Origin: Enoplolaimus lenunculus
Taxonomy: Eukaryota; Nematoda; Enoplea; Enoplida; Thoracostomopsidae
DNA length: 64,000 nucleotides
Assembly: GCA_030248215.1 (NCBI GenBank)
Contig: JASANG010003922.1
Location: 284,001-348,000, forward strand
Direction of reading: 5' to 3'
Under the pieces are notes generated by a model, which was not told where the DNA came from, ran no database searches, and saw only the letters and a list, made by a program, of their open reading frames with translations. Position 1 is the first letter of the stretch; each line of letters opens with the position of its first letter. The translations under genes were made by a program, and so were the position numbers. This document shows, one piece after another, positions 50,001 through 59,895 of this stretch.

Positions 50001-53000
50001 TTATATATCGTTATTTTGCGTGGCTAAATAATTAAATTTGATTAGTTTATAAGTTGAATAGCATTTTAGCTTAGGCCAAGCTGTTATTACATAAAATAGC
50101 AGATTGGCCTAGGCGAATGAGTAATTTGGCTGAATAGCAAGTTGACTTTAAAAGGATGGCTTGTTCCTATCATTGCAAATGTTATTGTATGTACTTGTCA
50201 CTTGATCAATTTGGCAACTTTTGGTTCAACACTTAGCATATATAGCAAATTGCAATTTATAATATATGTATCGAGTTGCTGGAATGGAAACAGTTTGTGC
50301 CTTAAGCCAGAAAAACAGATTAGCGATACTACAAACAAAATACTTGTGTAAAAGTTAGTATAAAAAACTGTATACAGCATGTATTTTGAACAATTACGTA
50401 ACTAAAACAATCTATGCGACTGTTGAGATTTTATCGCTCAGAATTTACAAGGTATATTTCAAATGGTGTAATCACAATAAACTTTACAGGCCCTAATCAG
50501 GTAGAACAAGGCAATACACACAAGGTTCGTCATTATGCCTCAGTGTAAATGAAGTCAATATGATTGTGATATGTATGTTTGAGCAAACAAATTTATCTAT
50601 TATATAATAACTAAAAGTTATAACTGATATAAGCATACAATAGGCTATTAATAAAGCCAAATTCTAATTTTATTTATGATGCCGCTTAAGGCAAACACAC
50701 GGTTGCTAAGGTTAATTATGTTTGTTACGATGACAGACTGCAACTCTTACGGGGAGAAAGGCGAGCGCAGCGACGTTTTCTAATGAAACTTTCGCCTGTT
50801 TCGAATTGAAATTAATTCTAAAACAGCGAATGAGTTTTATGTTACGAAACTTCCCTTGACCCCTAATGTGCTTGGCTACGACCGTAAACAAACAATATTT
50901 TTCCGTTGTGGTGCTGAACGATGATTATATTCTCAGTGACTCAGTGACATTAACGTTTAATAGAATTAAGTTTTGTTATATTAATGATAGGCTGCCTTTG
51001 TGACCGTGATTAAAGTTGCTTTGATTGGCAACTTTTTTGCGGTGTTTTTCAGTGTAGGTTAACGCATTGTACCACCAAGGTATGCCTGGCATATGTTTAA
51101 TTGACTATATGTGTATGTAATATATTTATACATGAATATGTATATATAACGGGCTGATGTATAGAACAGGGCCGGAACAGTCGTATAAGCATATTCCTAA
51201 GCCTAACCCTAAGCCTAAGCATAACCATGAGCTTATTTCTAAGCCTACTTAAGCCTATTAAGCCTAAGCCTAAACGAAAAATTTAGTCTAAAGTTTTAAC
51301 TGACTCTAGGTATTACGGTCCATCCGAAAAACGATCCGGCCATGTTCTATACATGGGCCATATAATGTATAGGGGCCAAACTTTTGGAGATATATCTTTA
51401 ACATGTGAAATGGTCACCCTTTACCAGTTGTGCCGGCACCTGCTGGACAAACTACTGCTATATGCAGTAAATGTATCCTGTGAACTTTTTCAGCGGGTAA
51501 CAGTACTGTAGTGACCCAAATAAGAGGGGGTCTGATATTTATTTGGCCTCTCCAGAGGGTACCCCCCTCGTTATTCGCTTACGGACTGTTATTCATTTTT
51601 AACCCACGCTCCGCCACCCTTTGTTACTTATATATATCCGATACTGCAACTATCCGTTGAATTAAACGTTTATTTGTCTTGTGTCAATAGCTTGAGCGGT
51701 AATGCAAGGTTATGCTTAGGAATTTACCTTCAAAACTTAAGCATGCTTTGAAGTTTCGAACTCAACTTTATTTGGGCTTGGAGTCATTTATGCGCTACAA
51801 TTTGGGATAATTGACATTTATGGACTCTAATTAGGGTTCAGGGGCTTTATCCGCTAACTGAATCTTTATAAGAAATACGAACTCGTATTGTTTGGGACTC
51901 AAAATCGGGACCGCCTCTTATTACCCCCTCTTGTTCGGGTCACTACAGTACGTATTGTCCATCGACATTTTCACAGACCATATCCGCCTCTTTTGCAAAG
52001 TAATGGCTATGCGCTAACTATTGGCCTAAAACCAATACCATGAACTCGTCCGTGTAACTCAATTCTTTTACGAAATTATCCATTTTTAACACATGCACAC
52101 AGTAATCGCCTGAAATTAAACAAGAAACGGAAAATGCAACCTCATAAAATGTGAAATAATTGAAATATTCCACAGCTTTGTATTCATCTTTGAAATATTC
52201 GTATGAGAACTTAATATTTTTAATTTTTAACGAAACAAGTAGGCGACCGATAAAGACGGCTTTCGCATCGGTAACGTTTTGGGAATTTAATTTTTTGATG
52301 CGAAATTTTGTTTGTTAAATAAACAATTGAGATGCGTTCTGGTGGAAGGATGCGGGGGAAAAACACAGCCGTAACCGAAGGCTCCATGGGTTTGGTGCAT
52401 TGTTATTGCAGGAAAACAGACCCCAGGTTCATTACGGTATATCTTCGATTTGTTATATATTAAACCGCAACTAATATAGAGTCCAGTTTAATGGATTAAC
52501 AGCATCAGGGCCGGATACAAGGAAAGATACTGGGATATATCCGTCGAAATTTTTTGAAGAGCTGGAAAAACACAGTTTTACAGACAGTGGAATAACTAAC
52601 CTGCAAAGGTTAATAAATCTACACGCTCGATAAGCACTCAGTCGCAAAAAAAACTTTTTTAGACGTGATTATGCTCTACCGAATTGAAATCCTGGCTTCG
52701 CTCCTGAGCGGTATTTTGTGTTTCTAAAATGCCGTACTCAAAGGGTGCCTGAACTCTGGTGTTCTCTGGTCTTTGAATGTTAATACTGTTCTGTTCAGAT
52801 TTTAATTGTTCATATCTTGTATACGTTCTATTAATATTGCTTAATGAAACGTTTTTGAAATTCGCAACAGTATTCAAATCCTGTAGAAATTTAAAGCAAA
52901 ATTTTCCAAGAGTTAGTTAACAGAACAGGTTGAGTTGAAGAATACTGACAAGAGAAACAAACGATTAAAATGTAGGGCACTCGTTGGTACACTGAAGTCA

Positions 53001-53720
53001 AAATTAATAGTTGTCTTTAATTGCTATATTTGGACCAAACTCATTTTGACTGGAATACACATTTGTTTTGGCCCAGCTTGTAAGATTTCATATATAATGC
53101 TACTCTTTAATCTGTACCGTGCATAAACAGAAAGGTTCATATATCAAGGGCTGACAATTTTTTCGCGGATTGTAACAGTGTAAAACCTTAAGCTTTGGAC
53201 TAATTTTTTTGTTTATGCTTTAGGTATAAGCTCATTTTTGCGTTTAGGCTTAATCTTAGGCTTAGGCATAATGATGTGCTTATACAACTGTTACGGTCCT
53301 GTTCTATACATTGACCTAGAGAAAAATATTCCATATCCTGTAAAGTATATGTAGTTTTAGGTACGGGTGTCCGGACCGCTAGCATCAGTAGTTTCGACAG
53401 TCGCTGATGAGCCACCATTATTTGATAAACCTCATCGTAATATCAAAATAATGGACGACAGTACACCAAACAATCGTTCAATTAGAGGAGAACAACCAGC
53501 TCAACGAATCATACTCGCTGGCAACAGAGACGATTCAACACATTTGAATACAAGTAACAGCAATACCAGTGAAAAGAACAATAGCAATAAAAATACCAGC
53601 AGCAGTCGTAGCAGCAACGCCAGCAACTACATAAACAAAAATAACAGTAACATCGACAACAACAATAGCAATAACAACAACAACAGCAGCAACAACAACA
53701 AAGACAACAACAACAACAGC

Positions 53721-53757
<37 letters not shown>

Positions 53758-53822
53758 GCAACAGCAGCAGCAGCAACAACAACAACAGCACCAACAACGA
53801 GGACAACGACGACAACGACAAG

Positions 53823-53854
<32 letters not shown>

Positions 53855-56800
53855 CGACAACGTGAACGGCGACAACGAGACCAACAACAGCCCCAAGAAC
53901 AGCAACCACAACAACTACGACGACAACGACGAACATAATCGCAGTAGCGAGGCAAATGTTGGCCTCGATACCAGTCCGAGACAAAACCAAGGTTCCTCGT
54001 CGAAGCGTCCGAGCCAAATCACAATGGTCGACTACGATTCAGACGAAACACCAAGCAGTTCATACGATGGCCATCCATGTCCGGCATATTTGGACACCAT
54101 CACCGAAGAAGACACCGACGACCTAGCGAGTAGTATGAGCGGTGGAGAAATATCAGCAGACGATTCGCCGAGTTGCAGTTTATCGCAAGGTGTTGCGGCG
54201 CGCGACGCGCACAGCGCTGTGCGACAAACGCAACACAAATCAGAAGTTGCAACCGAGATGGAAACGAATGGACAGAAAGATCAAACGGTCACACCACAAC
54301 GAACACCGCGAAGCGGACGTTTGAAAAAACAAAACAAAAAGGCGTCGGCAAAATTGGACCCACCGGTGGAAGACCAAATGCCCGGGCAGTATACGACAGT
54401 TCTTCGAAGGCCTTTGTCGATCGGAGTGGTGCAACCTGGGACGCAAAGCAACACGGAAATTGAGAGGCAACAGATGAAGAATGGGGTGGAAGAATCTAAA
54501 TTAAAAGAAGTAGCTGAAAATGAAAGAAATAAATCGCTTGCAGCTGATGACAGCTGTGATCAGTACGATTATTATGTTCCGTTTGATAGTCCCGAGTTGG
54601 TGATTACGCCCAACGAAGGGTTTGCTCTTGTTCCAGGACTCAGCGGGGATTTAACTCCGACCGTTGACAGCTTCATTGTGGAAGGACAGCTTAGTCGAAA
54701 CAATACACTAACACAAGACGATTGTGAAACAGCTAATGAAAATGACAACGCAGGGCAAACCGAGAATTTTGATGAAGCAAATAAAAGCACGGGTGATACA
54801 GATGAAAAGAAATCAGCCGAAAGCTCGAAAGTATGTATTCTAGCAAATGGCAAAGAGGGTTTTGTTGAAAACATCGACCACAAAGTTGTGGAGAAAAGAT
54901 CAAACACGGCGAAGCAGAACGATTGTGATACCGAAAAGGATGCGAACAAATTATGTTCTACCGAAGAGAAGTCAGGCAAAGATTCGAAAGATCACGACAA
55001 GCTGAATAGCTCCGACTTAATACCTGCAGAAAGGTCTGAAAAACTAGAAAAACCTCCACGATCAACAAAACGAAAGTCAAGCTATGGTGAAAAAATCACT
55101 TTGACAACAATTGCTTCGTTATCCGATAGCGGTGGAAGTGGAGACGACACGCGGCAGTTATCAAGGGACTTGCTAAGTACTGACAGCATCTTAACAACAC
55201 CGGAAGTCGACTTACTAGAATATTGGATTTCGGAAGACTATCGGTTGAAATGTCTCGAACCGAATGTATGCGAGAAAAACGTTCAAACAGACGCTGTGGA
55301 CGGAATGTCAATTTCGACGAACGAAACAGGAAATTCTAGCGGTGAACATCAAAGCTTCGTAGACCAAAAGCACTGCCGAACTGTCGGCACTCAAAAACGT
55401 CCGACATGTGACGCCTCGACTGGGACTGGTACAGGAAAAATTAGACAAGATAAAAGTAAAGCAGATAAAACGAAACAATCGGTGGATGGAGAAAAAAATG
55501 ACGGCGATTACGAAATGCAGAGGTTTCTTGCTGGCGAAACACTAACATCGATACAACCACATTTAGATAGCGAACGTAGCAGCAGTAGCGTTCAGACGAC
55601 ATCTCCTCGCGGTGTTGGGGAAAAAGTAAGCGCGGCATGTCGAAAAAATTAGGGTGGCACAGTACCTTTAGACTACAATATTTTAAGGCCGTCCAGTGCC
55701 TTTCGGCATTGTACGGCAACCCACCGTATTTAGCATGGCGCCGAATAATAATTTCTATATTAACATTTTTTGACTGTCGGCGGCGTATGACAAGTATAGT
55801 GCCATCCTAAGTAAACCTAGGAAAACATCTTACGCGCACTAATAATTGTGAAAGGGTATATAATAATAATAAACTATAAGGATATCAATAAATGCCAGGT
55901 GCCAAAATATTCTGCTGTCCGTCCTATCAATAATTCAAAAATGTGTAAATTTAATACGGTTTAGTCCTGTAGTTCTATGTAATAATCATTTGGCAGCAAA
56001 TTCGGCTGTACAGCGGTGATGTTAAACGCCGCCAGACACGAGAGTCTTTAGTTTGAATTCTAGTTTGAATGTGACAGACCTCAGAAGACCTAGAAAATAA
56101 TTATATCGGAATGGGTTCAAGCCATATACTATTTTTGTTTACTTAATTCATTAAGGTGCATTTTATAACAACCGTAGTAAAAAAAACTGCACCATCACTT
56201 GCTGATAACTGCTGTACAACGATACAAGACCGCATCGGTCAAAAAAAGATGAAATAGCAAAAAAATACACAGTTCATTCATCGAACCTCACATATATTTT
56301 AATACGAAAGTTGATTATTTTGAGTATACTGAGTAGCGGCGTACAGTTAAATCTAGTTCATGTGAGCATTTTATACGCTGTTTTGCAATCAAAATGGCAA
56401 TTGCCGACTGTAGAAATATTGTATAAATTTAAATTTTTTTCAGTTGAAATTTTGACATCGATACATCAGTTACAATGTTGCAAAACGTGTGTTTTCTATT
56501 TATAAATACAACTTTGTAATTATTGATCGATTAGGGTCCTTAAACCAGCCAATCATTATTTGGCAGTTGTATACTCCCTTCGATATGCGTAAGCATCCTA
56601 AGGCTAATTTTAAGGCTATGCCATGCAAAGCATATTCCTTGGCCAAAGTTAGGCCAATATATCAAAACTTTTTAAACAGCGCAGCAGAGGGAGCGTACGT
56701 GAACCCCTAAATGTACTGTACTGTGCAGGGTGCATCTAGAAGACATTTAAGGGGGTTTACAACATGGTGCCCACGGAACCAAAAAGGTACTGTATAGCTT

Positions 56801-59800
56801 GGGACATAAACTTGATTAATGCTGTCCCAGACTCGAAGCATATTTCGGTTATATAATTGTCAAAACTATTTCCATATCCCTACTGTCAGGGTGGTTCACT
56901 GGCACCCAACAAACTCCTATGGATCCGCCGCTGCTGTGGTAAAAGAAAACTTACCAAATACTTAACTGTTTGCAGTTAACATTCGCTCATTTGCAGCATA
57001 AAATGCTATTGCTTATTTTACCCGATAATACTGAAATCTGAAACCATTAAAGCTGATTCAGTTGGTTAAACCAACAACTATTTATGAAATGCACAAACAG
57101 GATGCAAAACATCAAATGTTAAGTACATTTTTCTATACGTACACTTATTATGTATGTGCTCTATTGCTGTATTACGTTCTTTTCGATTTTTACATTAGAA
57201 TTCTGTGAATTTGCCAGCGATAGTTTGGAATATTTTTAGGTTTTCTTTTAAAGTCGTAGCTTAAAAAGGGTTTAAATGTTAAAGTATTAAATATTTTTTC
57301 AATTCTATTTTAAAGCAGGTCTGGTGATAATGCTGGTGATTTTTGGAATAGTTTCGATTTTGGCCATTTAATACAAACGTGAGGCACATATGCGCTTTAC
57401 GCTTTAGCAAAACTTAAAAATAATAAACCCAGATTGTGCCAAAATCTGACAGCTTCAAAGACCGTATGGGTTACGTATGCAACAGTCAGATACGCTATCT
57501 TGTGCTACATATCGACAGTACCGGCGGAAGCGTCCCCAAATTCGTCAATTTGGGGTTACCGACCTCTGGGTCCCCCTATCATGGCAAACTAAAAGTTTTT
57601 TCGATGACCACAAAGTTATAGATCTGTGAGCCATTGTATTGGGCTTTCGAACCTGTTTGGGGGACTATCCTAACGCCGGTCCTTGTTACTATAAAGGCCG
57701 TGGAAATTTCCCGGGACATATATATACATATATATATACACATATATATATGTCCCAACTGTCACATCTGTCCCGTTTGTCCCATCTGTCCCATCTGTAC
57801 CATCTGTCCAAACTGTCCAGTGTCCCATCTGTCCCGCTATCCCATCTGTCCCATCTGTCCCAACTGTCCCAACTGTCCCATCTGTCCCGTTTGTCCCATC
57901 TGTCCCAAGTGTCCCATCTGTCCAAACTGTCCAAAGTGACCCATCTTTCCCAACTGTCCCATCTGTCCCAACTGTCCCATCTGCCCCAACTGTCCCATCT
58001 TTCCCATCTGTCCCAACTGTCCCATCTGTCACGCAGTAGCAAAGTCGTATGGAACTGGGTTTGTCAAGAATTTTTTGAGGTGTCGTTTTGTCTGTTGTAC
58101 ACTTAGCCTCGAAGTTTCGAAATTTCCTACATTTTGGCATAACTTAAGGTTAGACTGAACTGTTTAAGCTAAGATTTGGGTACAAGTAGTGCAGAGTTTA
58201 AATCAAGGTTTTTATGCGAAACCAAATGATACAGAAATGAGGATACATTGTTGACTAATTTTTTACCATATTCAATGCTATCCAAATAAATTATCCAAAT
58301 GATGTGTTTATTGCGCACACAACACGAACAGGGGCGTCCGCAAAAAATTATATTTGGGATGCACCAAATAATTTTTAGGGCCTACAATTGCAATTCAAGA
58401 CTTACTTTTACACTGAGTCTATTTTAAGAGGGGGGGCACCAGCCAAATTTGGGGTGGAGGCTCGACCCGTCAAAGTCCTGTGAGGACACCCTTGAATGGG
58501 AAGCTTTTCCTAATAAGGTTTACATTTTGTGTTTCGTATTGTAGGATCATATCGATTCTCATATCAAACATTTGTCATCTCAAACGATGGATATCAACTT
58601 AAAGCGATCTGAACGCCTGCATGATGTTTACAGTCAGACGTACGGTGACGCCGAACAGTCTGGAATGGCCGAATTCGATTTAGAACTCAAACCTGATCCT
58701 GATTTTGGATTCATAGGCGCACGAGAACCGGGAACCAGTCACAAAGTCGCTCCGGTCCACGCTGAACTAAGTAAAACTGGAATTATAGTAGATAAAAGTA
58801 GTGATACAGGTAAACATCGACCAAGCAAAAGTACTATTGAACTGTCAGACGCGCTTTCAATCAGCGCTGGAGAACAACAAATTACTGGTTACTCCACTAG
58901 GTCTGGTAGAAGTCTCGCTGTTGACGACGATAAGCAGATGATTCGATCTAAATCCGCGGGGGCTCACGGCAGACCCCTTGAATTCGAATACAGAAAATTT
59001 ACAGACAATGAGCTTCGTTACGAAACCTCGGCACGACCCAGAGGCACGAAATATGTCACAACCGGTGAAAAATTGACTGTAAGGCCTGATGACAGCGCAA
59101 ATATTGCTAATTCTCAAACTACTCAACAACAATATAATAATTTACGTGTGAACACGATTATGTGTACAAATTATAGTACAAGTGTTTCGTTCATTTCAAG
59201 CGATACCAATCGTTACTATAGAAACCGAGCTGTGACTGACGGGTTACGTTTATCACCTACGCCATCAAATGACACTCCAGGTTGTACCAGCCAAAGCGCT
59301 TACGGACACGGAAATAACCATAATTTTCGCCGAGCGTCAGGTAAACATACACAACCAAACGAATTTCAAGCACACAATAACCGTATAAATTCAATACACA
59401 GACAAGTAGACAAACATGGATTGAACAACAAATATAATTCTAACACACAAAGCAATAATTTGCCGGACGGTGTAACACATGGCAGTAGCTATAGTAATGA
59501 CCAAATTGTAAAACCGACTAGCTATGTGAGCACGGTTGGAAATAGAACAATTTTGTCAGAGTATGATTCGTATTTTGAAATTAAACCAACTTCGCATGTT
59601 TGCAGCGGCGAGCATCAAAACGTAATTTATAGTAATAGTCAAAATATAAATAATACTGTTACATTTGATTCAACTACGGTATCCAGTGGGCAACTATCCA
59701 AGCAACTTTCAGCAACAAGTACAACAACAACAACAACAACAGGAGCGTCGAGGCAGTCGTCAATTGGTTGTATTTCTGACTCGGATGATACAACAGTGGC

Positions 59801-59895
59801 CAGTGTTGTCACTGTCATTGAAAATCGCGTGCGATCTGGACGCCAAATAGCACCAAAATGTGGCCAGGATACGAATGGAACTGACAAAAGTAAGG
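34842..59895 (+). CDS. large unrecognised gene, at least six coding exons, 3' end not established
   Basis: Exons 34842-35024, 35514-35633, 37217-37322, 38142-38302, 53361-55625 and 58545-59895, with intron phases 0,0,1,0,0 and an open phase-1 donor at the end. The product has at least 1,395 residues. I do not recognise the family. What can be seen: a polar N-terminus; one hydrophobic stretch at about residues 72-88 that could cross a membrane; a long Asn tract (about 250-380); Ser/Thr/Asp/Glu-rich sequence of disordered type; and K-N-V-Q-T-D at 829-834, which fits the LC8 dynein light chain motif K-x-(T/V)-Q-T-(D/E), with S-S-V-Q-T-T near 934 as a weaker second. The last 450 residues are rich in Asn, Ser, Tyr and Thr. 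An in-frame TGA at 34824-34826 precedes the ATG. Joining the first four exons to the last two rests on matching phase across a 15-kb intron and is inference. Confidence 0.6.
35514..35633 (+). CDS. large gene, exon 2 (hydrophobic)
   Basis: 40 residues. FESFLSLAFSTLLTVILAW is hydrophobic enough for a single membrane helix, followed by acidic SDDSES. The acceptor CTATTTCAG and the donor AAC|GTAAGA are both phase 0. Confidence 0.55.
35640..36335. other. intron sequence, nothing recognised
   Basis: Part of the large gene's second intron. No repeat or further exon was identified. Confidence 0.4.
36336..36615. mobile_element. hAT-like non-autonomous element with 8-bp target duplication
   Basis: Ends CAGAGCCTTAGCAGC and, inverted, CAGTGCCGGAGCAGA. 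Flanked by TTGAGGAC (36328-36335) and TTGAGGTC (36616-36623), a 7-of-8 match of the length hAT elements make. The interior has C-rich runs and GCTCGCTTCGCTCGCG. No coding sequence. Confidence 0.75.
37217..37322 (+). CDS. large gene, exon 3
   Basis: Starts ETADKSCSRNRLSQEPDSEA after GATTTTCAG, phase 0. The chosen donor GATAAAT|GTAATA (phase 1) is a modest match but is the one compatible with exon 4. Confidence 0.5.
37450..37600 (+). mobile_element. tRNA-like TTAA element, diverged copy
   Basis: TTAA at 37446-37449, then ACCTTTCC, GTATACTACT, a CGTGAGACGCTGTTCAGGC-type stretch, and a tRNA-like core with GATAACTGATTGGCAACTGT (box A-like) and ACGTTCGAGTCCT (good box B). It is in the same order as 25335-25598. 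The right terminus was not found. Confidence 0.55.
38142..38302 (+). CDS. large gene, exon 4
   Basis: 53 full codons (QNCREHACERSDLLSFKSSD onward) after ACAATTTCAG; only this frame is open. The donor AAG|GTAAGC is phase 0 and a strong match. Confidence 0.6.
38654..38768 (+). mobile_element. family B fragment
   Basis: TACTGTAGAGAGCGACCCGA, then ATTTACTTGGCGTTTCCAGA and CGGACTATTATTTATGTTTG, the left quarter of a family B element. Confidence 0.65.
39340..39775. repeat. degenerate minisatellite, about 20-bp unit
   Basis: Repeated words near GGCGGGAAAATTCAAATTTT with many substitutions and length changes, about twenty units. It lies in the fourth intron of the large gene. Confidence 0.6.
39776..40861. 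other. intron sequence, no gene
   Basis: CGGCCGGCCAACCGATC and CCGCCACTGG at 40620-40656 look like one end of a hAT-type element on the minus strand. Nothing else was recognised. Confidence 0.35.
40862..40930 (-). repeat. tRNA-like sequence with good box B
   Basis: The complement contains GGGTTCGAATCCACTG, a full box B match, downstream of CTTCTGATAAGCAGAGATGG. The acceptor stem is not evident. Probable SINE or tRNA pseudogene. Confidence 0.45.
41295..41470. mobile_element. family F TIR element, copy 1
   Basis: Left TGTGGCGCTATACTTCC, right (inverted) AGGGCGGCGATATACTTGTC. GC-rich interior with GTCCGTCAC repeats. Related to 55649-55810. Confidence 0.55.
41471..42322. other. intron sequence, no gene
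   Basis: Family A-like words occur at 41770-41830 (AAGCTTCAGCCTAAAGC, TTTGGCCCTGTTTAGC). Otherwise nothing. Confidence 0.35.
42323..42477. mobile_element. family A TIR element, copy 7
   Basis: GGCCCATGTAAAGATCAGGG to CCGACCTTGTTCTTTACATT, interior GTAAGGCTTAGGCTGAGGC. Confidence 0.75.
42478..44119. other. intron sequence, GC-rich block near 43970-44040
   Basis: A short GC-rich block (GGGAGAGGGGCGACGGTGCT, and GACGAGGATCCCTCGACGC with a GAGGATCCCTC palindrome) is embedded in AT-rich DNA, followed by AATCGAACTG, which resembles a complemented box B. It may be part of a SINE. The frames crossing it are not supported as a gene. Confidence 0.35.
44120..44282. mobile_element. possible hAT-like element
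   Basis: Starts CAGGCCCGTATCCAGAGG and ends CTGGCTATGGGCATA. Flanks GCTAAGAT and CCTAAAAT agree at 6 of 8 positions. A C-rich run lies inside. Weakly supported. Confidence 0.35.
44398..44547. mobile_element. family A TIR element, copy 8
   Basis: GGCACATGTATAGAACAGGG and CTGTTCTATACATGGGCCG ends. The interior holds AGGCTTGTTTAGGCTTAGGC. One of the best preserved copies. Confidence 0.85.
44796..45438. repeat. 32-bp minisatellite with higher-order structure
   Basis: About 20 head-to-tail copies of a 32-bp unit (ATCATGGCGAGGTTATACCC followed by ACCGGAAATAAT). Variants ATGGCG, ATGGGG, CTGTCG and a shortened ACCTGTCG unit recur in the same order in units 1-6 and 7-12, so a block of about 190 bp was duplicated as a whole. 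Units after 45180 are more diverged. Confidence 0.92.
45718..45915. mobile_element. non-autonomous element related to 63552-63774
   Basis: CAACTGATACAGAGGAGGCG on the left, GTACGCTACCC, GATAAAGTCGTAAGGTCC, ATTTTTCCTGTCAGAAAATT, and TCTGCATCTGCCGCTG on the right. These parallel the words of the 63.6-kb element. No clear target duplication. Confidence 0.45.
46325..46440. repeat. AT-rich microsatellite
   Basis: (TATA)n with periodic CATACATA and AAATAT interruptions. Confidence 0.9.
46441..47170. other. intron sequence, no gene
   Basis: TTTAGCTCGGATGGTCATAA near 46645 resembles the box A region of the tRNA-like elements, without a box B. TTAGGC-like words occur at 47020-47150. Confidence 0.35.
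47171..47615 (+). mobile_element. family B TIR element, copy 3
   Basis: 445 bp. TACTGTATTGACCCGAATAA to TTATTCGGGTCAATACAGTA. The TIR pair includes a matching TTG/CAA change on both sides. Interior as in the other copies. Confidence 0.9.
47704..47917. mobile_element. family A TIR element, copy 9
   Basis: CGGCCCATGTATAGAACGGA to CCCTGTCCTGTACATGGACC, with an extended array of CCTAAGCCTAAGCCTAAGC-type repeats. Confidence 0.8.
48522..48650. mobile_element. family A subfamily (ACTTTAAGGGGCG ends), copy 10
   Basis: TATTTTAAGGGGCGTCCAGG on the left and CGCCCCTTAAAGTAACATTG on the right, with CTTAGGAACACGCTTAG inside. Same subfamily as 62649-62790. Confidence 0.6.
49328..49607. mobile_element. TIR element with AAGCC(C/A)TA ends
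   Basis: 280 bp flanked by TA. The left end TAAAGCCCTAATCACACACG and the right end (inverted) TAAAGCCATATTCACGCGTG stay complementary for about 45 bp through GCAAGTTTTTGCTGCGA. Inner words GCAGCTGCAAGTTTT repeat the same motif. No coding sequence. Confidence 0.8.
49608..51149. other. intron sequence, no gene
   Basis: I see no coding sequence or shared repeat. Confidence 0.4.
51150..51362. mobile_element. family A TIR element, copy 11 (empty-site reference)
   Basis: CTGATGTATAGAACAGGGCC to CATGTTCTATACATGGGCC. Inside, the (GCCTAA)n array is followed by TTTAGTCTAAAGTTTTAACT, which includes the TTAA that is occupied by piggyBac in the 19.7-kb copy. Confidence 0.85.
51503..51950 (+). mobile_element. 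family B TIR element, copy 4
   Basis: 448 bp. TACTGTAGTGACCCAAATAA to TTGTTCGGGTCACTACAGTA. Full-length. Confidence 0.9.
51951..53133. other. intron sequence, no gene
   Basis: CAGGGCCGGATACAAGG at 52506 may be a hAT-type end, without a partner. Short frames here are unsupported. Confidence 0.35.
53134..53316. mobile_element. family A TIR element, copy 12
   Basis: Left GGTTCATATATCAAGGGCTG (worn), interior GCTTAATCTTAGGCTTAGGC, right ACGGTCCTGTTCTATACATT. It ends 44 bp before exon 5 of the large gene. Confidence 0.7.
53361..55625 (+). CDS. large gene, exon 5 (Asn-repeat exon)
   Basis: 755 codons with no stop, opened by GTAGTTTTAG in phase 0 and closed by the donor GAAAAA|GTAAGC. The first codons read VRVSGPLASVV; no ATG is needed because it is an internal exon. 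Residues 1-60 of the exon are Ser/Asn-rich, then a long run of Asn broken by Ser and Asp, coded mostly by AAC. Acidic and Lys-rich sequence follows, then SRDLLSTDSILTTPEVDLLE and the KNVQTD motif. The very long open frame without similarity to the surrounding repeats is the main evidence for a real exon. Confidence 0.85.
53640..53870 (+). repeat. AAC trinucleotide repeat inside exon 5
   Basis: Imperfect (AAC)n with AGC and GAC interruptions, kept in the Asn/Ser/Asp frame. The same DNA gives long Val, Cys and Leu runs in the three minus frames, which are artefacts. Confidence 0.9.
55649..55810. mobile_element. family F TIR element, copy 2
   Basis: 162 bp. TTAGGGTGGCAC on the left and (inverted) TTAGGATGGCACTATACTTG on the right, flanked by TA. 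It starts 23 bp after the exon 5 donor. Confidence 0.7.
55983..56060 (+). repeat. tRNA-like repeat, diverged copy
   Basis: TACAGCGGTGATGTTAAACG and GAGAGTCTTTAGTTTGAATT align with the tRNA-like core of 25335-25598. Terminal repeats are not found. Confidence 0.4.
56061..57717. other. intron sequence, no gene
   Basis: GGATCCGCCGCTG at 56921-56933 looks like a hAT-type right end, and CAGCGCAGCAGAGGGAG at 56677 may be its left end, but the flanks do not match. Nothing else. Confidence 0.35.
57718..58032. repeat. 9-bp minisatellite after an AT run
   Basis: A TATATA/CATATA run (57718-57751) followed by about 30 imperfect copies of TGTCCCATC or TGTCCCAAC. Reading frames cross it on both strands simply because the unit is a multiple of three without stops. 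Confidence 0.92.
58329..58494. mobile_element. hAT-like non-autonomous element
   Basis: CAGGGGCGTCCGCA and (inverted) CAAGGGTGTCCTCA ends agree at 11 of 14 positions. Flanks AACACGAA and AATGGGAA agree at 5 of 8. It lies 50 bp upstream of exon 6. Confidence 0.55.
58545..59895 (+). CDS. large gene, exon 6
   Basis: 450 codons after TCGTATTGTAG, phase 0 (DHIDSHIKHL onward). Polar, with SRSLAV-type basic/Ser stretches and many Asn, Thr and Tyr. A short run of seven Thr, coded by ACA and ACG triplets, lies near 59727-59745. The best donor is G|GTGAGT at 59896 (phase 1); A|GTAAGG at 59890 is an alternative. If neither is used the frame stops at 59979-59981, which would make this the last exon. Confidence 0.8.

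Noticed and set aside
53509-54017. Minus-strand frames rich in Cys, Val or Leu
   Set aside because: They are the three complementary frames of the AAC repeat in exon 5 and have no other support.
57634-58140. Long frames on both strands over the TGTCCCATC array
   Set aside because: Stop-free only because the repeat unit is 9 bp; five overlapping frames cannot all be genes and none has a domain.
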